NCBI RefSeq assembly: GCF_009604385.1
Contig: NZ_WEGJ01000024.1
Coordinates: 1-64,000, forward strand
Direction of reading: 5' to 3'
Source: Streptomyces smaragdinus
GTDB lineage: Bacteria; Actinomycetota; Actinomycetes; Streptomycetales; Streptomycetaceae
DNA length: 64,000 bases
The position numbers and the translations under genes were made by a program. Positions 8,805 to 17,480 of this stretch are shown here, in pieces. Numbering within the stretch: the first letter of the stretch is position 1; each line of letters opens with the position of its first letter. The notes beneath the pieces are model-generated. The model was not told the DNA's origin. It did no database searches and saw only the letters and a list, made by a program, of their open reading frames with translations.

Positions 8805-8839
8805 GCGGGCCCCAACTCCCCGCGGGCCGGGGCAGGGAC

Positions 8840-8845
8840 TACCCT
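8840..8845 (+). promoter_or_regulatory. -10 hexamer TACCCT of a leaderless promoter
   Basis: It is followed by CCTCGC (6 nt) and the ATG at 8852. Confidence 0.45.
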
Positions 8846-8851
8846 CCTCGC

Positions 8852-9199
8852 ATGACGTCTCCCGGCACCGCAGATCCCGGCACCGCTGAACCGGACACCG
8901 CCGTGCACGAGCCCACCACGGACGGCACCGTCGTACGGCGCACCGGAGGGCTGACGCCGCGGCAGGCCCGGCGGGTCCGGGCGATCACCGCGGGCGTCGC
9001 CATGCTCGCGGTGGGCGTCGGGATGGTGCTCCAGCTCAGCCGCCAGCCCTCACTGGTGACCCTCGGCCTGTACGGGGCGGCACTGACGATCTCCGGGACC
9101 GCCATCATGCTCAGCCGCATCGGCCGCACCCGGGTGGCGATGGCGGTGCTGGCGGCGGCCGTTGTCCTGGTGGTCGCCGTGGACCCGCTGCTGCGCTGA
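8852..9199 (+). CDS. Small membrane protein of unknown function
   Basis: 115 residues. The first 45 are hydrophilic and begin with a degenerate repeat (GTADPGTAEPDTA). Then follow about three hydrophobic segments, roughly residues 49-65 (ITAGVAMLAVGVGMVLQ), 70-88 and 95-113, ending DPLLR. I recognise no family. Codon use matches the neighbours, which supports a real gene. It lies 47 bp after the HAD gene and 103 bp before the DUF3048 gene, and appears to have its own leaderless promoter. Confidence 0.75.
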   Translation: MTSPGTADPGTAEPDTAVHEPTTDGTVVRRTGGLTPRQARRVRAITAGVAMLAVGVGMVLQLSRQPSLVTLGLYGAALTISGTAIMLSRIGRTRVAMAVLAAAVVLVVAVDPLLR

Positions 9200-9302
9200 C
9201 CGTCCCCCGGATGATCTCTTTCCCTCCTCTTTACCCCTGGTGAGGGATGCTGGACAGCAGCACCGACAGCGCTTGCCGTCGGCATGAGGAGCAGGGGGAC
9301 AC

Positions 9303-10304
9303 ATGGCCGGCAAACCAAAGGCCACGGCTGCCGGGCTGGTCGTCACCGCCCTGATCGCGGTCGTGGTCGTCATCCAGCTCCGCGACGACCCGCCGAACGC
9401 CCGTACGACACCGCCCGCGCCCAGCCCCAGCGCCTCCCCCACGCCCTCCCCGAGCGCGTCCACCCAGCAGGCCCGGCCGGCCCGGCCCGGCCCGGTGCTG
9501 GCCGTCAAGATAGACAACGCCGCGCCGGCCCGCCCGCACACGGGTCTGGACGCGGCGGACGTGATCTACGTCGAGCGGGTCGAGGCGGGCATCACCCGCT
9601 TCATGGCCGTCTTCTCCTCCAGGCTGCCCGACGTCGTCGGCCCCGTACGCAGCGCCCGCGAGACGGATCTGGAGCTGCTGAAGCAGTTCGACGACCCGGT
9701 GCTCGCGTACTCCGGCGCGCAGGGCAAGCTCAAGCCGTTCATCCGCGACGCCCCGCTGCGGGCCATGTCGGCGGACGACTTCCCGGGCATGTACTTCCGC
9801 GGCACGGACCGCCCCGTCCCGCACAACCTCTACCTGCGCACGGATGACGTCCTCGACAAGGCCCCGGAGCTGGCCACCCCGCAGAACCTGGGCTTCGAAC
9901 GCGGCCCGGCCCCGGCCGGCGGTACGGCGCAGACGAGCCGCGAGGTGCGCTTCCCGGCGGCCCGCTACCGGTTCGACTGGTCGGCGACCCGGCTGCGCTG
10001 GCTCGTCTCGATGGACGGCCGCCCCGGCACCCTTGCCGACGGCTCCCCCCTCGCGCCGGCGTCGGTGATCGTCCAGGAAGTCGACATCCGCAAGGGCTCG
10101 TTCGGCGACCGCTGGGGCAACAACTCCCCGTTCACCGACACGGTCGGCACCGGCAAGGCGACCGTTCTGCGCGACGGCAAAGCGTACGACGCGCGCTGGT
10201 CGCGGGAGACGGCCGGGGATCTGACGGAGTTCACCACGCCGTCGGGCGAGACGATGACGTTCCCGGAGGGCCAGATCTGGGTCGTGTACGTGCCGAAGGC
10301 GTAG
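9303..10304 (+). CDS. DUF3048 (YerB-like) extracytoplasmic protein
   Basis: 333 residues. An N-terminal membrane anchor or signal segment (TAAGLVVTALIAVVVVIQL, about residues 8-26) is followed by a Pro/Ser/Thr-rich linker to about residue 60. The DUF3048 domain then begins at VLAVKIDNAAPARPHTGLD and continues with DVIYVERVEAGITRFMAVF and VGPVRSARETDLELL, all typical of YerB. No lipobox Cys is visible, so it is probably tethered by an uncleaved helix. Function of the family is unknown. The start is supported by AGGAG and GGGGGAC just upstream. Confidence 0.9.
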   Translation: MAGKPKATAAGLVVTALIAVVVVIQLRDDPPNARTTPPAPSPSASPTPSPSASTQQARPARPGPVLAVKIDNAAPARPHTGLDAADVIYVERVEAGITRFMAVFSSRLPDVVGPVRSARETDLELLKQFDDPVLAYSGAQGKLKPFIRDAPLRAMSADDFPGMYFRGTDRPVPHNLYLRTDDVLDKAPELATPQNLGFERGPAPAGGTAQTSREVRFPAARYRFDWSATRLRWLVSMDGRPGTLADGSPLAPASVIVQEVDIRKGSFGDRWGNNSPFTDTVGTGKATVLRDGKAYDARWSRETAGDLTEFTTPSGETMTFPEGQIWVVYVPKA

Positions 10305-10353
10305 CCGCCGATATTCGATCCGCCCGGCGGGCCCCCGATGGCATGCTGAACCC

Positions 10354-11106
10354 GTGGACACAAACCGCCCGTTGCATGTTCGTTTCCCTGCTGAGCTGCG
10401 TTTCTTCCTCGCCCCGCAGTACCGGGCCGGCGGCGCCGCCGACGCGGCCCCCGACGGGACGTCGACCCTCGGGCATGTCGTCGAGGCCCTCGGCGTACCG
10501 CTGACCGAGGTCGGCGGGCTGCTGCTGGACGGCGCGGACGTGCCGTTCTCCCGGATCCCCGCCGGCGGCGGGACGGTGGACGTGCGGCCGGTGGCCCGGC
10601 CGCAGCAGCCGGACGGACCGCTGAGGTTCCTGCTCGACGTGCACTTCGGATCGCTCGCCCGGCGGCTGCGGCTGATCGGCCTCGACACGGCGTACCACAA
10701 CGACATGGACGACCCCGAGCTCGTCGTCCAGGCCAACGCCGAGCACCGGGTGCTGCTCACGCAGGACCGGGGTCTGCTGCGCCGCAAGAACCTCTGGTGC
10801 GGCGCCTACGTCCGGGGCACGAAGGCCGACGCCCAGCTCGACGACGTACTGCGGCGCTTCGCCCCGGCCCTGCGGCCGTGGACGCGCTGCACCGCCTGCA
10901 ACGGGGTGCTGGAGCCCGCCGCGAAGGAGGACGTCGCAGGCCGTCTGGCCGACGGCACCCGGCGTACGCAGGACGTCTTCGCCCGCTGCCGGGACTGCGA
11001 CCAGGTGTACTGGCGCGGCGCCCACCACGCGCACCTCGAGGCCGTGGTGGCCGAGGCCGAGCGCACCGTGGTGGCGGCGCGGACGCCCGAGGAGCTCAGA
11101 GGCTGA
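10354..11106 (+). CDS. Mut7-C RNase domain protein with N-terminal ubiquitin-like domain
   Basis: 250 residues. Residues about 1-85 form the ubiquitin-like Mut7-C-ub domain (RFPAELRFFL ... GGTVDVRPV). Residues about 90-245 are the Mut7-C domain: FLLDVHFGSLARRLRLIGLD with the PIN-like acidic Asp, then LLTQDRGLLRRK, and a C-terminal zinc ribbon made by CTAC (about 177-180) and CRDC (about 211-214). Mut7-C is a predicted PIN-fold ribonuclease; its biological target in actinobacteria is not established. The start is GTG. The 3' end overlaps the convergent oxidoreductase gene by 11 bp. Confidence 0.92.
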   Translation: MDTNRPLHVRFPAELRFFLAPQYRAGGAADAAPDGTSTLGHVVEALGVPLTEVGGLLLDGADVPFSRIPAGGGTVDVRPVARPQQPDGPLRFLLDVHFGSLARRLRLIGLDTAYHNDMDDPELVVQANAEHRVLLTQDRGLLRRKNLWCGAYVRGTKADAQLDDVLRRFAPALRPWTRCTACNGVLEPAAKEDVAGRLADGTRRTQDVFARCRDCDQVYWRGAHHAHLEAVVAEAERTVVAARTPEELRG

Positions 11107-11971
11107 GCCGTCCTTCGGCGGTCGCCAGGATCTCGGTGACCCGCCGGGCGAAGCGCACGTCGCAGGGGTGGGCCGTCCCGGTGCGGACGGCCTCCAGCAG
11201 GGCGTCGACGGCCCGCCCGTACGCGGCCACGGGCCCGGCCTCGTCCCGTCCCGGCAGCTCGGCGAACCCGGCCCGCCCGCGCAGCTCCACGGCGACGCCC
11301 GACGCCTCGGGCGGCACGGACATGGTGAGCGTCGCGGTGGACAGCGCACCGCCCGCGTGCCGCAGGGTGAGGTGGACCGCGTCGCCGGGCCCGCGCACGG
11401 CGTGGACCTCCTCGGCGTCACCGAGCACCGGCAGCAGCACGGACAGGGCGTGCGGGCCCACGTCCCACAGGGCGCCCTTCTCCTTGCGCCAGGGGGAGGC
11501 GGCGTACGGGCTGTCGGCGCCGCCGAACACGGGCGAGAACCAGTCGGCCCGCCCGTGCAGCCAGCCGCCCTCCGCGGCCCGTCCGTCGACCCAGGCGCCG
11601 GAGGCGTCGGCGAAGCGGAGGGTGAAGAAGACGACGGACGCCACGCCGGCGGCCGCCGCCTCGACCTCGCGGGCGAGCTCGGGCGTGGTGGCGACCGGCT
11701 TGTCGAGCAGCAGGTGCTTCCCGGCCCGCGCGGCCCGTACGGCGAGGGGGGCCTGGATGTCCGGCGGAAGGGCCACGGCGACGGCGTCGACGTCACGGAT
11801 GAGGGCGTCGGCTTCCGCGTAGGGCCGGGTGGCGAGTGTACGGGCCAACTGCTCGGCGGCCTCCGGCCTGCGCCCCCACACCCCGACGAGCTCCGCCCCG
11901 GGGTGCGCCGCCAGCGCGGGCCCGTGCGTGATCCCGGCCCACGGGCCCGTTCCCAGCAGTCCGAACCGCAT
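11096..11971 (-). CDS. Gfo/Idh/MocA family oxidoreductase
   Basis: 291 residues. The N-terminal Rossmann motif is FGLLGTGPWAGITHGPAL. The family signature AGKHLLLDKPVATTPE (about residues 84-99) carries the conserved Lys of the EKP-type motif, here DKP. WDVGPHALSVLLPVLG (about 190) supplies the conserved GxH histidine. Members oxidise or reduce sugars, inositols and related polyols with NAD(P); the substrate here is unknown. The start has GAAGGGAGAG upstream, and a TAGGCT hexamer about 26 nt before the ATG could be its -10. Confidence 0.92.
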   Translation of the reverse strand: MRFGLLGTGPWAGITHGPALAAHPGAELVGVWGRRPEAAEQLARTLATRPYAEADALIRDVDAVAVALPPDIQAPLAVRAARAGKHLLLDKPVATTPELAREVEAAAAGVASVVFFTLRFADASGAWVDGRAAEGGWLHGRADWFSPVFGGADSPYAASPWRKEKGALWDVGPHALSVLLPVLGDAEEVHAVRGPGDAVHLTLRHAGGALSTATLTMSVPPEASGVAVELRGRAGFAELPGRDEAGPVAAYGRAVDALLEAVRTGTAHPCDVRFARRVTEILATAEGRLSL

Positions 11972-12020
11972 CCGAACTCTCCCTTCGCCTGGGGCAGAGC
12001 CTATCCGGATCACCTCGGGA

Positions 12021-12035
12021 CGCCCGCTCCGGGCG
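12021..12035 (-). terminator. Short GC hairpin after the LigD-polymerase gene
   Basis: CGCCCG and CGGGCG pair around a 3-nt loop, 8 bp past the stop codon at 12043. There is no T-tract. Confidence 0.3.
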
Positions 12036-12042
12036 GGGACCC

Positions 12043-13059
12043 TCAGTCCGCGTCCGGCTTCTTCGCCCGGCTCGGCTGCACCCGCTTCGGCTCCCCCGCC
12101 ATCTTCGGGTGGTCCGGCGGATACGGCAGATCCCCCAGGCCCCGGTCCTTCTCGTCCCGGTCCGCCAGCTCCAGCAGCCCCTCCAGGCTGAACGCCTGTT
12201 CGTCCATGCCCGCGTGGACGTCGCCCTCCGCGGCGTAGCGGGTGGTCATGGTGCGGATGTCGAAGTCGCGGGGCATCACGTCGTCGACCTCCTCCCAGCG
12301 CAGGGGTGCGGAGACCGGGGCGTGCGGGGCGGGGCGGACGGAGTAGGCGGAGGCGATGGTGCGGTCGCGGGCGGTCTGGTTGTAGTCGACGAAGATCCGT
12401 TCGCCGCGTTCCTCCTTCCACCAGGCGGTCGTCACCCGGTCGGGCATCCGGCGCTCCAGCTCGCGGCCGGCGGCGATCGCCGCGCGCCGTACCTGGACGA
12501 AGGACCAGCGCGGTTCGATGGGCACGAAGACGTGCAGGCCGCGTCCGCCGGAGGTCTTGGGCCAGCCCCGGAGCCCGGCCTCCTCCAGGACGGCCCTCAG
12601 CTCGTGCGCGGCGCGGGCCGCGTCGCGGAAGTCCGTCCCGGGCTGGGGGTCGAGGTCGATCCGCAGTTCGTCGGGGTGGTCCACATGGGTGGCCCGGACC
12701 GGCCAGGGATGGAAGGTGATGGTCCCGAACTGGGCCGCCCAGATGACGGCCGCCAGTTCGGTGGGGCAGATCTCGTCGGCGCGCCGCCCGCTGGGGAAGG
12801 TGACACGGGCGGTCGGGATCCAGTCGGGAGTGTTCTTCTGAGCGCGCTTCTGGAAGAACGATTCTCCCGTCACCCCGTCCGGATAACGCTCCAGGGTGGT
12901 CGGTCTGTTCCGCAGCGCGCGGAGAATTCCGTCGCCGACGGACAGGTAGTACTGCGCGAGGTCGAGCTTGGTGTAGCCCTTCTCCGGAAAGTAGATCTTG
13001 TCCGGGCTGGACAGCCGGACCGTTCGTTCACCCGCTCGGAGTTCCGTCGCCGCACCCAT
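12043..13059 (-). CDS. ligD: NHEJ DNA polymerase/primase, stand-alone LigD polymerase domain
   Basis: 338 residues containing only the archaeo-eukaryotic primase-type polymerase domain of LigD. It opens VRLSSPDKIYFPEKGYTK and has the catalytic acidic pair D135 and D137 in LRIDLDPQPG, then TSGGRGLHVFVP with the conserved His, and WKEERGERIFVDYNQTARD. The enzyme adds ribo- or deoxynucleotides at broken ends in bacterial non-homologous end joining, normally with Ku. The neighbouring divergent gene is an ATP-dependent ligase, the same pairing as mycobacterial PolD2/LigC. Ku is not in the window. Start: TAACCT 7 nt before the ATG, no Shine-Dalgarno. Confidence 0.95.
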   Translation of the reverse strand: MGAATELRAGERTVRLSSPDKIYFPEKGYTKLDLAQYYLSVGDGILRALRNRPTTLERYPDGVTGESFFQKRAQKNTPDWIPTARVTFPSGRRADEICPTELAAVIWAAQFGTITFHPWPVRATHVDHPDELRIDLDPQPGTDFRDAARAAHELRAVLEEAGLRGWPKTSGGRGLHVFVPIEPRWSFVQVRRAAIAAGRELERRMPDRVTTAWWKEERGERIFVDYNQTARDRTIASAYSVRPAPHAPVSAPLRWEEVDDVMPRDFDIRTMTTRYAAEGDVHAGMDEQAFSLEGLLELADRDEKDRGLGDLPYPPDHPKMAGEPKRVQPSRAKKPDAD

Positions 13060-13066
13060 GCGGCAC

Positions 13067-13101
13067 AGGTTAGGGCGATTGTCCGTACTCCGCCTCATAA
13101 T
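13067..13101. promoter_or_regulatory. Bidirectional pair of leaderless -10 elements (ligD-pol / ligC)
   Basis: On the minus strand TAACCT (13067-13072) lies 7 nt before the polymerase ATG. On the plus strand CATAAT (13096-13101) lies 6 nt before the ligase ATG. The whole gap is 48 bp, so the two promoters must overlap in their -35 regions. Confidence 0.55.
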
Positions 13102-13107
13102 CGGCGC

Positions 13108-14181
13108 ATGGACCTCCCGGTGATGCCCCCCGTCAAGCCCATGCTGGCCAAGTCGGCGAAGAAGATCCCGCCGGGCATGCAGTACGAGGCCAAGTGGGAC
13201 GGTTTTCGCGCGATCGTGTACCGCGACGGCGACGAGCTGGAGATCGGCAGCCGTACGGGCAAGCCGCTGACGCGCTATCTGCCGGAGCTGGTGGAGGCGC
13301 TGAAGGCGAATCTCCCGGACCGGATCGTGGTGGACGGCGAGATCGTCATCGTGCGCGACGGGCGGCTGGACTTCGACGCCATAACGGAACGGATCCATCC
13401 GGCGGCCTCCCGGGTGAAGCTGCTCGCCGGGACGACGCCCGCGAGCTTCGTCGCGTTCGACGTGCTGGCGCTGGGCGACGACTCGCTGATGGACCGGCCG
13501 CTCACGGAGCGCCGCGCGGCGCTGGAGCGGGCGCTGGCGAAGGCGCGGCCGCCGGTACATCTGGCGCCCGCGACGACGGACATCGAGGTGGCGCAGGGGT
13601 GGTTCGAGCAGTACGAGGGGGCGGGGCTGGACGGGGTGGTCGCCAAGCCGCTCGATCTGCGGTACCGGCCGAACGAGCGGCTGATGACGAAGGTGAAGCA
13701 CGAGCGGACGGCGGACGTGGTGCTGGCGGGCTTCCGATGGCACAAGAGCGGTCCGGTGCTCGGCTCGATGCTGCTCGGGCTGTACGACGACGCCGGGCGG
13801 CTCCAGCACGTCGGCGTCTGCGCGGCGTTCCCCATGAAGCGCCGGGAGGAGCTCGTCGCCGAGCTGGAGCCGCTGCGGATGGACTCCGTCGAGGAGCATC
13901 CGTGGGCCGACTGGGCGAAGGAGGAGGCCCACGTGTCGGACCGGCTGCCGGGCGCGCCCAGCCGGTGGAGCGGGCAGAAGGACCTGTCGTGGGTGCCGCT
14001 GCGCCCGGAGCGGGTGCTGGAGGTGGCGTACGACCACATGGAGAACGGGCAGCGCTTCCGGCACACGGCCCAGTGGCGCCGCTGGCGCCCGGACCGGGAG
14101 CCGGAGAGCTGCACGTTCGACCAGCTGGAGGAGCCGGTGTCGTACGACCTGGCGGAGGTGCTGGGGCCCTCCGGGGACTGA
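13108..14181 (+). CDS. ligC: ATP-dependent DNA ligase, LigC type
   Basis: 357 residues. Motif I is EAKWDGFRA with the adenylated K29. Downstream are RTG of motif Ia (SRTGKPLTR), VVDGEIV (motif III), SFVAFDVLAL (motif IIIa), GLDGVVAKP (motif IV) and KVKHERTADVV (motif V). It then has the C-terminal OB-fold region (AFPMKRREELVAEL, LEVAYDHMENGQRFRH). It seals nicks after end joining or repair. The frame is open 1 kb further upstream, but that stretch is antisense to the polymerase gene; the ATG at 13108 fits motif I and the CATAAT hexamer. It is convergent with MarR, with 1 bp between the stop codons. Confidence 0.95.
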   Translation: MDLPVMPPVKPMLAKSAKKIPPGMQYEAKWDGFRAIVYRDGDELEIGSRTGKPLTRYLPELVEALKANLPDRIVVDGEIVIVRDGRLDFDAITERIHPAASRVKLLAGTTPASFVAFDVLALGDDSLMDRPLTERRAALERALAKARPPVHLAPATTDIEVAQGWFEQYEGAGLDGVVAKPLDLRYRPNERLMTKVKHERTADVVLAGFRWHKSGPVLGSMLLGLYDDAGRLQHVGVCAAFPMKRREELVAELEPLRMDSVEEHPWADWAKEEAHVSDRLPGAPSRWSGQKDLSWVPLRPERVLEVAYDHMENGQRFRHTAQWRRWRPDREPESCTFDQLEEPVSYDLAEVLGPSGD

Positions 14182-14182
14182 G

Positions 14183-14656
14183 CTAACCCTCCGCGGACAG
14201 CCGCCGGTCCGGCGCCAGCTGGGTCAGGACCCGGCGCAGCATCCCTCTCAGCTGGTCGCGCTCGGGCCCGGTGAGGGGCGCCAGGAGGGACTCCTGCACC
14301 GACCCGAGGCCCTCGTCGAGCCGCCCCAGTTCCGCGCGGCCCGCCGTGGTGATCGTGATGACGTTGCGCCTGCGGTCGACGGGGTCGGCGGTGCGCTCGA
14401 CGTACGCCGCGTCCACCAGCCCGTTGACGGCGGCGACGACGTCGCTGCGGTCGATCCCGCAGCGCCGGCCGAGGACCGCCTGGCTCGACGGCCCGAACTC
14501 CTCGAGGGCGGCGAGCAGGGGATACCAGTACGGGCGGGCCGACGCGGCCGCGAAGGCCTCGTGCGACAACCGCGCGGCGTGCACGCCGATCTCCTTGATC
14601 AGCCAGCTGCACAGGGACACCAGCCGCTCGGGAACCTGGTCGGGGCTCGAAGTCAT
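14183..14656 (-). CDS. MarR family transcriptional regulator
   Basis: 157 residues with the MarR winged helix-turn-helix: recognition region SSQAVLGRRCGIDRSDVVAAVNGL and wing DAAYVERTADPVDRRRNVITIT, containing the diagnostic DxRR. It is divergent from the deazaflavin-type reductase gene, so that enzyme is its most likely target along with itself. The ATG was chosen because a TAGGCT hexamer lies 7 nt upstream; an in-frame upstream start at 14686 would place 10 residues over the promoter. The effector is unknown. Confidence 0.93.
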   Translation of the reverse strand: MTSSPDQVPERLVSLCSWLIKEIGVHAARLSHEAFAAASARPYWYPLLAALEEFGPSSQAVLGRRCGIDRSDVVAAVNGLVDAAYVERTADPVDRRRNVITITTAGRAELGRLDEGLGSVQESLLAPLTGPERDQLRGMLRRVLTQLAPDRRLSAEG

Positions 14657-14663
14657 GGGGCGA

Positions 14664-14678
14664 AGCCTAACAATCGTT
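14664..14678. promoter_or_regulatory. marR leaderless -10 (TAGGCT) overlapped by a candidate operator
   Basis: TAGGCT on the minus strand (14664-14669) ends 7 nt before the MarR ATG. An imperfect dyad AACAATCGTT (14669-14678) abuts it, which suits autorepression. The dyad has only 6 matched positions of 10. Confidence 0.4.
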
Positions 14679-14768
14679 GGCGTCACCCACTATTGACTCT
14701 CACGCCCGAACGGGTGAACGTCCCCGGCCGGGGGGAACACCAGTGCCGTGATGGTCGTTTGGCCTGGC

Positions 14769-15209
14769 ATGCCACTCAACGGAGAGTACGAGCCCGGGTC
14801 CTGGGACTGGGCGGCCAAGCAGGCGCAGCTGTACGAGAGCTCGGGCGGGACGGAGGGGACGACGCTGCAGGGGCTGCCCGTCGTGGTCCTGACGAGCGTC
14901 GGGGCGAAGAGCGGGAAGCTGCGGAAGAACCCGCTGATGCGGGTGGAGCACAACGGCGAGTACGCCGTGGTCGGCTCGAAGGGCGGCGATCCGGCGCATC
15001 CGGCGTGGTATCACAACGTGACGGCGAACCCGCACGTCGAGCTGCAGGACGGCCCGGTGAAGAAGGACTACCGGGCGCGGCTGGTGACGGGCGAGGAGCG
15101 GGCGCGCTGGTGGGAGCGGGCGGTGGCGGCGTTCCCCCAGTACGCCGCGTACCAGGCGCAGACGGACCGGGAGATCCCGGTGTTCGTCCTCACCGAGTTC
15201 ACCCCGTAG
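14769..15209 (+). CDS. Deazaflavin (F420)-dependent nitroreductase family protein
   Basis: 146 residues of the Ddn/Rv3547-like split-barrel family. The start PLNGEYEP and [20 protein letters not shown] are typical, as are [19 protein letters not shown] (F420 phosphate-binding Lys/Arg region) and [17 protein letters not shown]. These enzymes use reduced F420 to reduce nitroaromatics, quinones or other small molecules. A GTG at 14748 in frame would add MMVVWPG; family N-termini favour ATG 14769. It is divergent from marR, and its 3' end overlaps the convergent dehydrogenase gene by 11 bp. Confidence 0.88.
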   Translation: MPLNGEYEPGSWDWAAKQAQLYESSGGTEGTTLQGLPVVVLTSVGAKSGKLRKNPLMRVEHNGEYAVVGSKGGDPAHPAWYHNVTANPHVELQDGPVKKDYRARLVTGEERARWWERAVAAFPQYAAYQAQTDREIPVFVLTEFTP

Positions 15210-16173
15210 CGGGTCGGCCGAGGGTGCGGACCGGCTCGCCGGCGAGGAACGCCTCGATGTCCTGTACGGCCTGCTGGAAGTAGCCGTCGTAGTTGCGCCG
15301 GGTGACGTAGCCCAGATGGGGCAGGCCCAGGAAGTTCGGCGCGGTGCGCAGGGGGTGGGCCGGCGGGAGGGGTTCCTCGTCGAAGACGTCGGCGGCGGCG
15401 CCGGCGATCCAGCCTTCGCCGAGGGCCTTCAGCAGGGCGTCCTGGTCGATCAGCCCGGCGCGGGAGGTGTTCACCAGATACGCCGTGGGCCGCATCTGCT
15501 TGAGCTCCGCCTCGCCGAGGAGGCCGCGGGTGTGCTCGCCGAGGACCAGATGGAGGGTGACGAAGTCGGCCGCCGCCAGCAGGGCCTCCTTCGAGGCGGC
15601 GAGCTCCACGCCGGCCTCGGCGGCCCGCTCCTCGGTGAGATTCGGCGACCAGGCGGCGACCTCCATGCCGAACGCCTGTCCGACCCGGGCCACCTGGGTG
15701 CCGATCTTCCCCAGACCGATCACGCCGAGCCGCCGCCCGTACAAATCCGTGCCGAGCGTGGACTGCCACCGCCCGCCGGACCGCAGCGCCCCGGCCTCCG
15801 GTACGACGTGCCGGGCGAGGCCCAGGATCAGCGCCCAGGTCAGCTCGGCCGGCGGCTCGGAGTTGCTGGACGTCCCGCAGACGGTAACGCCGTGCCGGGC
15901 GGCCGCGGCCAGATCCACGGAGGCGTTGCGCATCCCCGAGGTGATCAGCAGCCGCAGCCGCGGCAGCCGGGCGAACAGCGTGGCCGGGAACGGGGTGCGC
16001 TCCCGCATGATGACGACGATCTCGCAGTCCCCGACGGCGTCCGCGACCGCGGACTCACCGCCCAGATGATGGTGCAGCGCCCGTACGTCGACCTGCTCGG
16101 CGATCCGGGACCAGTCCCCCAGCCCCAGCGCCACGCCCTGGTGGTCGTCCAGGACCGCGCAGCGCAGTTTCAC
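15199..16173 (-). CDS. D-2-hydroxyacid dehydrogenase family protein
   Basis: 324 residues. The N-terminal substrate domain is followed by the NAD-binding motif [20 protein letters not shown] (about residues 150-169). The catalytic residues typical of the family are present: Arg in [15 protein letters not shown], Glu in [14 protein letters not shown] and His in GLPHLGYVT. Family enzymes reduce 2-oxoacids or oxidise D-2-hydroxyacids; which one is not clear. The GTG start has GGGGAGGAACG just upstream. The region 16174-16292 separates it from the M14 gene and includes that gene's terminator. Confidence 0.93.
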   Translation of the reverse strand: MKLRCAVLDDHQGVALGLGDWSRIAEQVDVRALHHHLGGESAVADAVGDCEIVVIMRERTPFPATLFARLPRLRLLITSGMRNASVDLAAAARHGVTVCGTSSNSEPPAELTWALILGLARHVVPEAGALRSGGRWQSTLGTDLYGRRLGVIGLGKIGTQVARVGQAFGMEVAAWSPNLTEERAAEAGVELAASKEALLAAADFVTLHLVLGEHTRGLLGEAELKQMRPTAYLVNTSRAGLIDQDALLKALGEGWIAGAAADVFDEEPLPPAHPLRTAPNFLGLPHLGYVTRRNYDGYFQQAVQDIEAFLAGEPVRTLGRPATG

Positions 16174-16251
16174 CGTTCCTCCCCGTGGTGCGTCGTCGGC
16201 GATGCCGCCGATGGTACGCAGAGAAGGCCGACGGGGTGGCGAAACCGCCGA

Positions 16252-16281
16252 GGTCCCCGGGACGGCGCCGCCCCGGGGACC
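16252..16281 (-). terminator. Strong GC hairpin after the M14 carboxypeptidase gene
   Basis: GGTCCCCGGG (16252-16261) and CCCGGGGACC (16272-16281) form a perfect 10-bp stem with a 10-nt loop, about 12 bp past the stop codon. No T-run follows, as is common in Streptomyces. Confidence 0.6.
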
Positions 16282-16292
16282 CGCGCGGCCCG

Positions 16293-17330
16293 TCAGTGGG
16301 CGCCGCACTCCTGCCCGGAGGCGAACGGCAGCGCACCGTAGCCCGACACGTCCTGCGCGCCGAGGGTGCCGTCGGCGACGGCGTTCAGCACGGCGAGGGC
16401 GGGGACGCGGAAGAGGTTCTCCAGCTGGCCGTTGCTCTTCTGGCCGACGGAGCGGACCTCGTAGAAGATCGCGCCCTTCGTCGGCGAGACGGCCACCGGC
16501 TGTTCGCCGGCGGGGGCGGTGCCGCTCATCAGCATGCGGCTGAGGGCGGCGTTGGTGATGTCGATGACCGGGTAGTGGGCGACGTTGGCGAGGCCGTACC
16601 GGTCGATGGCCTCGGCGCTGCGCATCGTCATCCGCCGGTTGGTGAGCCACTGTTCGGCGGTCATCCGGGAGGGGTCGATGGAGCGGGCGCCGATCTGGAA
16701 CTGGTTGAGGTCGTCGGTGCCGTTGACGACGGGGGCCTGGCTCATGTGGTGCATGTCGAGGGCCAGTTCGGGCCGGGTGGCGCGCCACAGCTTCCAGAAG
16801 GCGACGGACTCGCGCTGGACGAAGTTCTCCCAGTCGCGGTTGAGGTCGGTACGGGTGGGGGTGGTGCTCTGGCGGATGTTGGCCTCGGCGCCGTCGGGGT
16901 TGTACATGGGGATGACGACGACGGTGAGGGCCTCGCGGATGCGCCGGGCGTCGGGGTCGCCGGAGGCCAGATGGCGCAGGATCTGCAGGGCGGCCTCGGT
17001 GCTGTGGAGTTCGTCGCCGTGGATCCGGGCCTGCAGCCAGAACGTCTTCGGGCCGGTGCCGACGGTGGCGTACAGCAGCTGCCTGCCCTCGCCGGAAGTG
17101 CCGGCGGAGGCGACGGTGACGGCGCCGTGGGAGGTGTGCTCGATGCGGTCGAGTTCGGTGACGACGTCGGCGTAGCCGGCGACGCTCGCGCGGCTGACGT
17201 TCTGGTCCGGCTGTACGCACGGGCCGCCGGGGTTCTGGGCGGGTTCGGCCGCGACGGGGGTGATCGTGGCGGCGAGGACGGCGGCGGTGAGGGCGAGGGC
17301 GCGGAGGCCGCGGTGCGATCTGCTGGTCAT
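16293..17330 (-). CDS. Secreted M14 zinc carboxypeptidase
   Basis: 345 residues. A signal peptide (MTSRSHRGLRALALTAAVLA then ATITPVAAE) spans about residues 1-29. The zinc ligands of the M14 family are seen as H104 and E107 (RIHGDELHSTE) and a His in LALDMHHMSQ (about residue 193). Further catalytic-domain features are NPDGAEANIR with the substrate-binding Asn/Arg, and FYEVRSVGQ near the C-terminus, where the catalytic Glu is expected. It should remove C-terminal residues from extracellular peptides. The ATG has AGGGAGACAG upstream. Confidence 0.9.
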   Translation of the reverse strand: MTSRSHRGLRALALTAAVLAATITPVAAEPAQNPGGPCVQPDQNVSRASVAGYADVVTELDRIEHTSHGAVTVASAGTSGEGRQLLYATVGTGPKTFWLQARIHGDELHSTEAALQILRHLASGDPDARRIREALTVVVIPMYNPDGAEANIRQSTTPTRTDLNRDWENFVQRESVAFWKLWRATRPELALDMHHMSQAPVVNGTDDLNQFQIGARSIDPSRMTAEQWLTNRRMTMRSAEAIDRYGLANVAHYPVIDITNAALSRMLMSGTAPAGEQPVAVSPTKGAIFYEVRSVGQKSNGQLENLFRVPALAVLNAVADGTLGAQDVSGYGALPFASGQECGAH

Positions 17331-17480
17331 GACTGTCTCCCTTTCGGGCAGGACGGTGATGGCGCATGCAGGGGTGCAGTCTGGGGTCATGTGCGTCGAC
17401 CGGCAAGACTCCTGACGGCACGACTTCCCGGGGCCGTTAACCCGGTGCTGTTCCGGCCGCCGGCTGTCATGATCGGCGGC

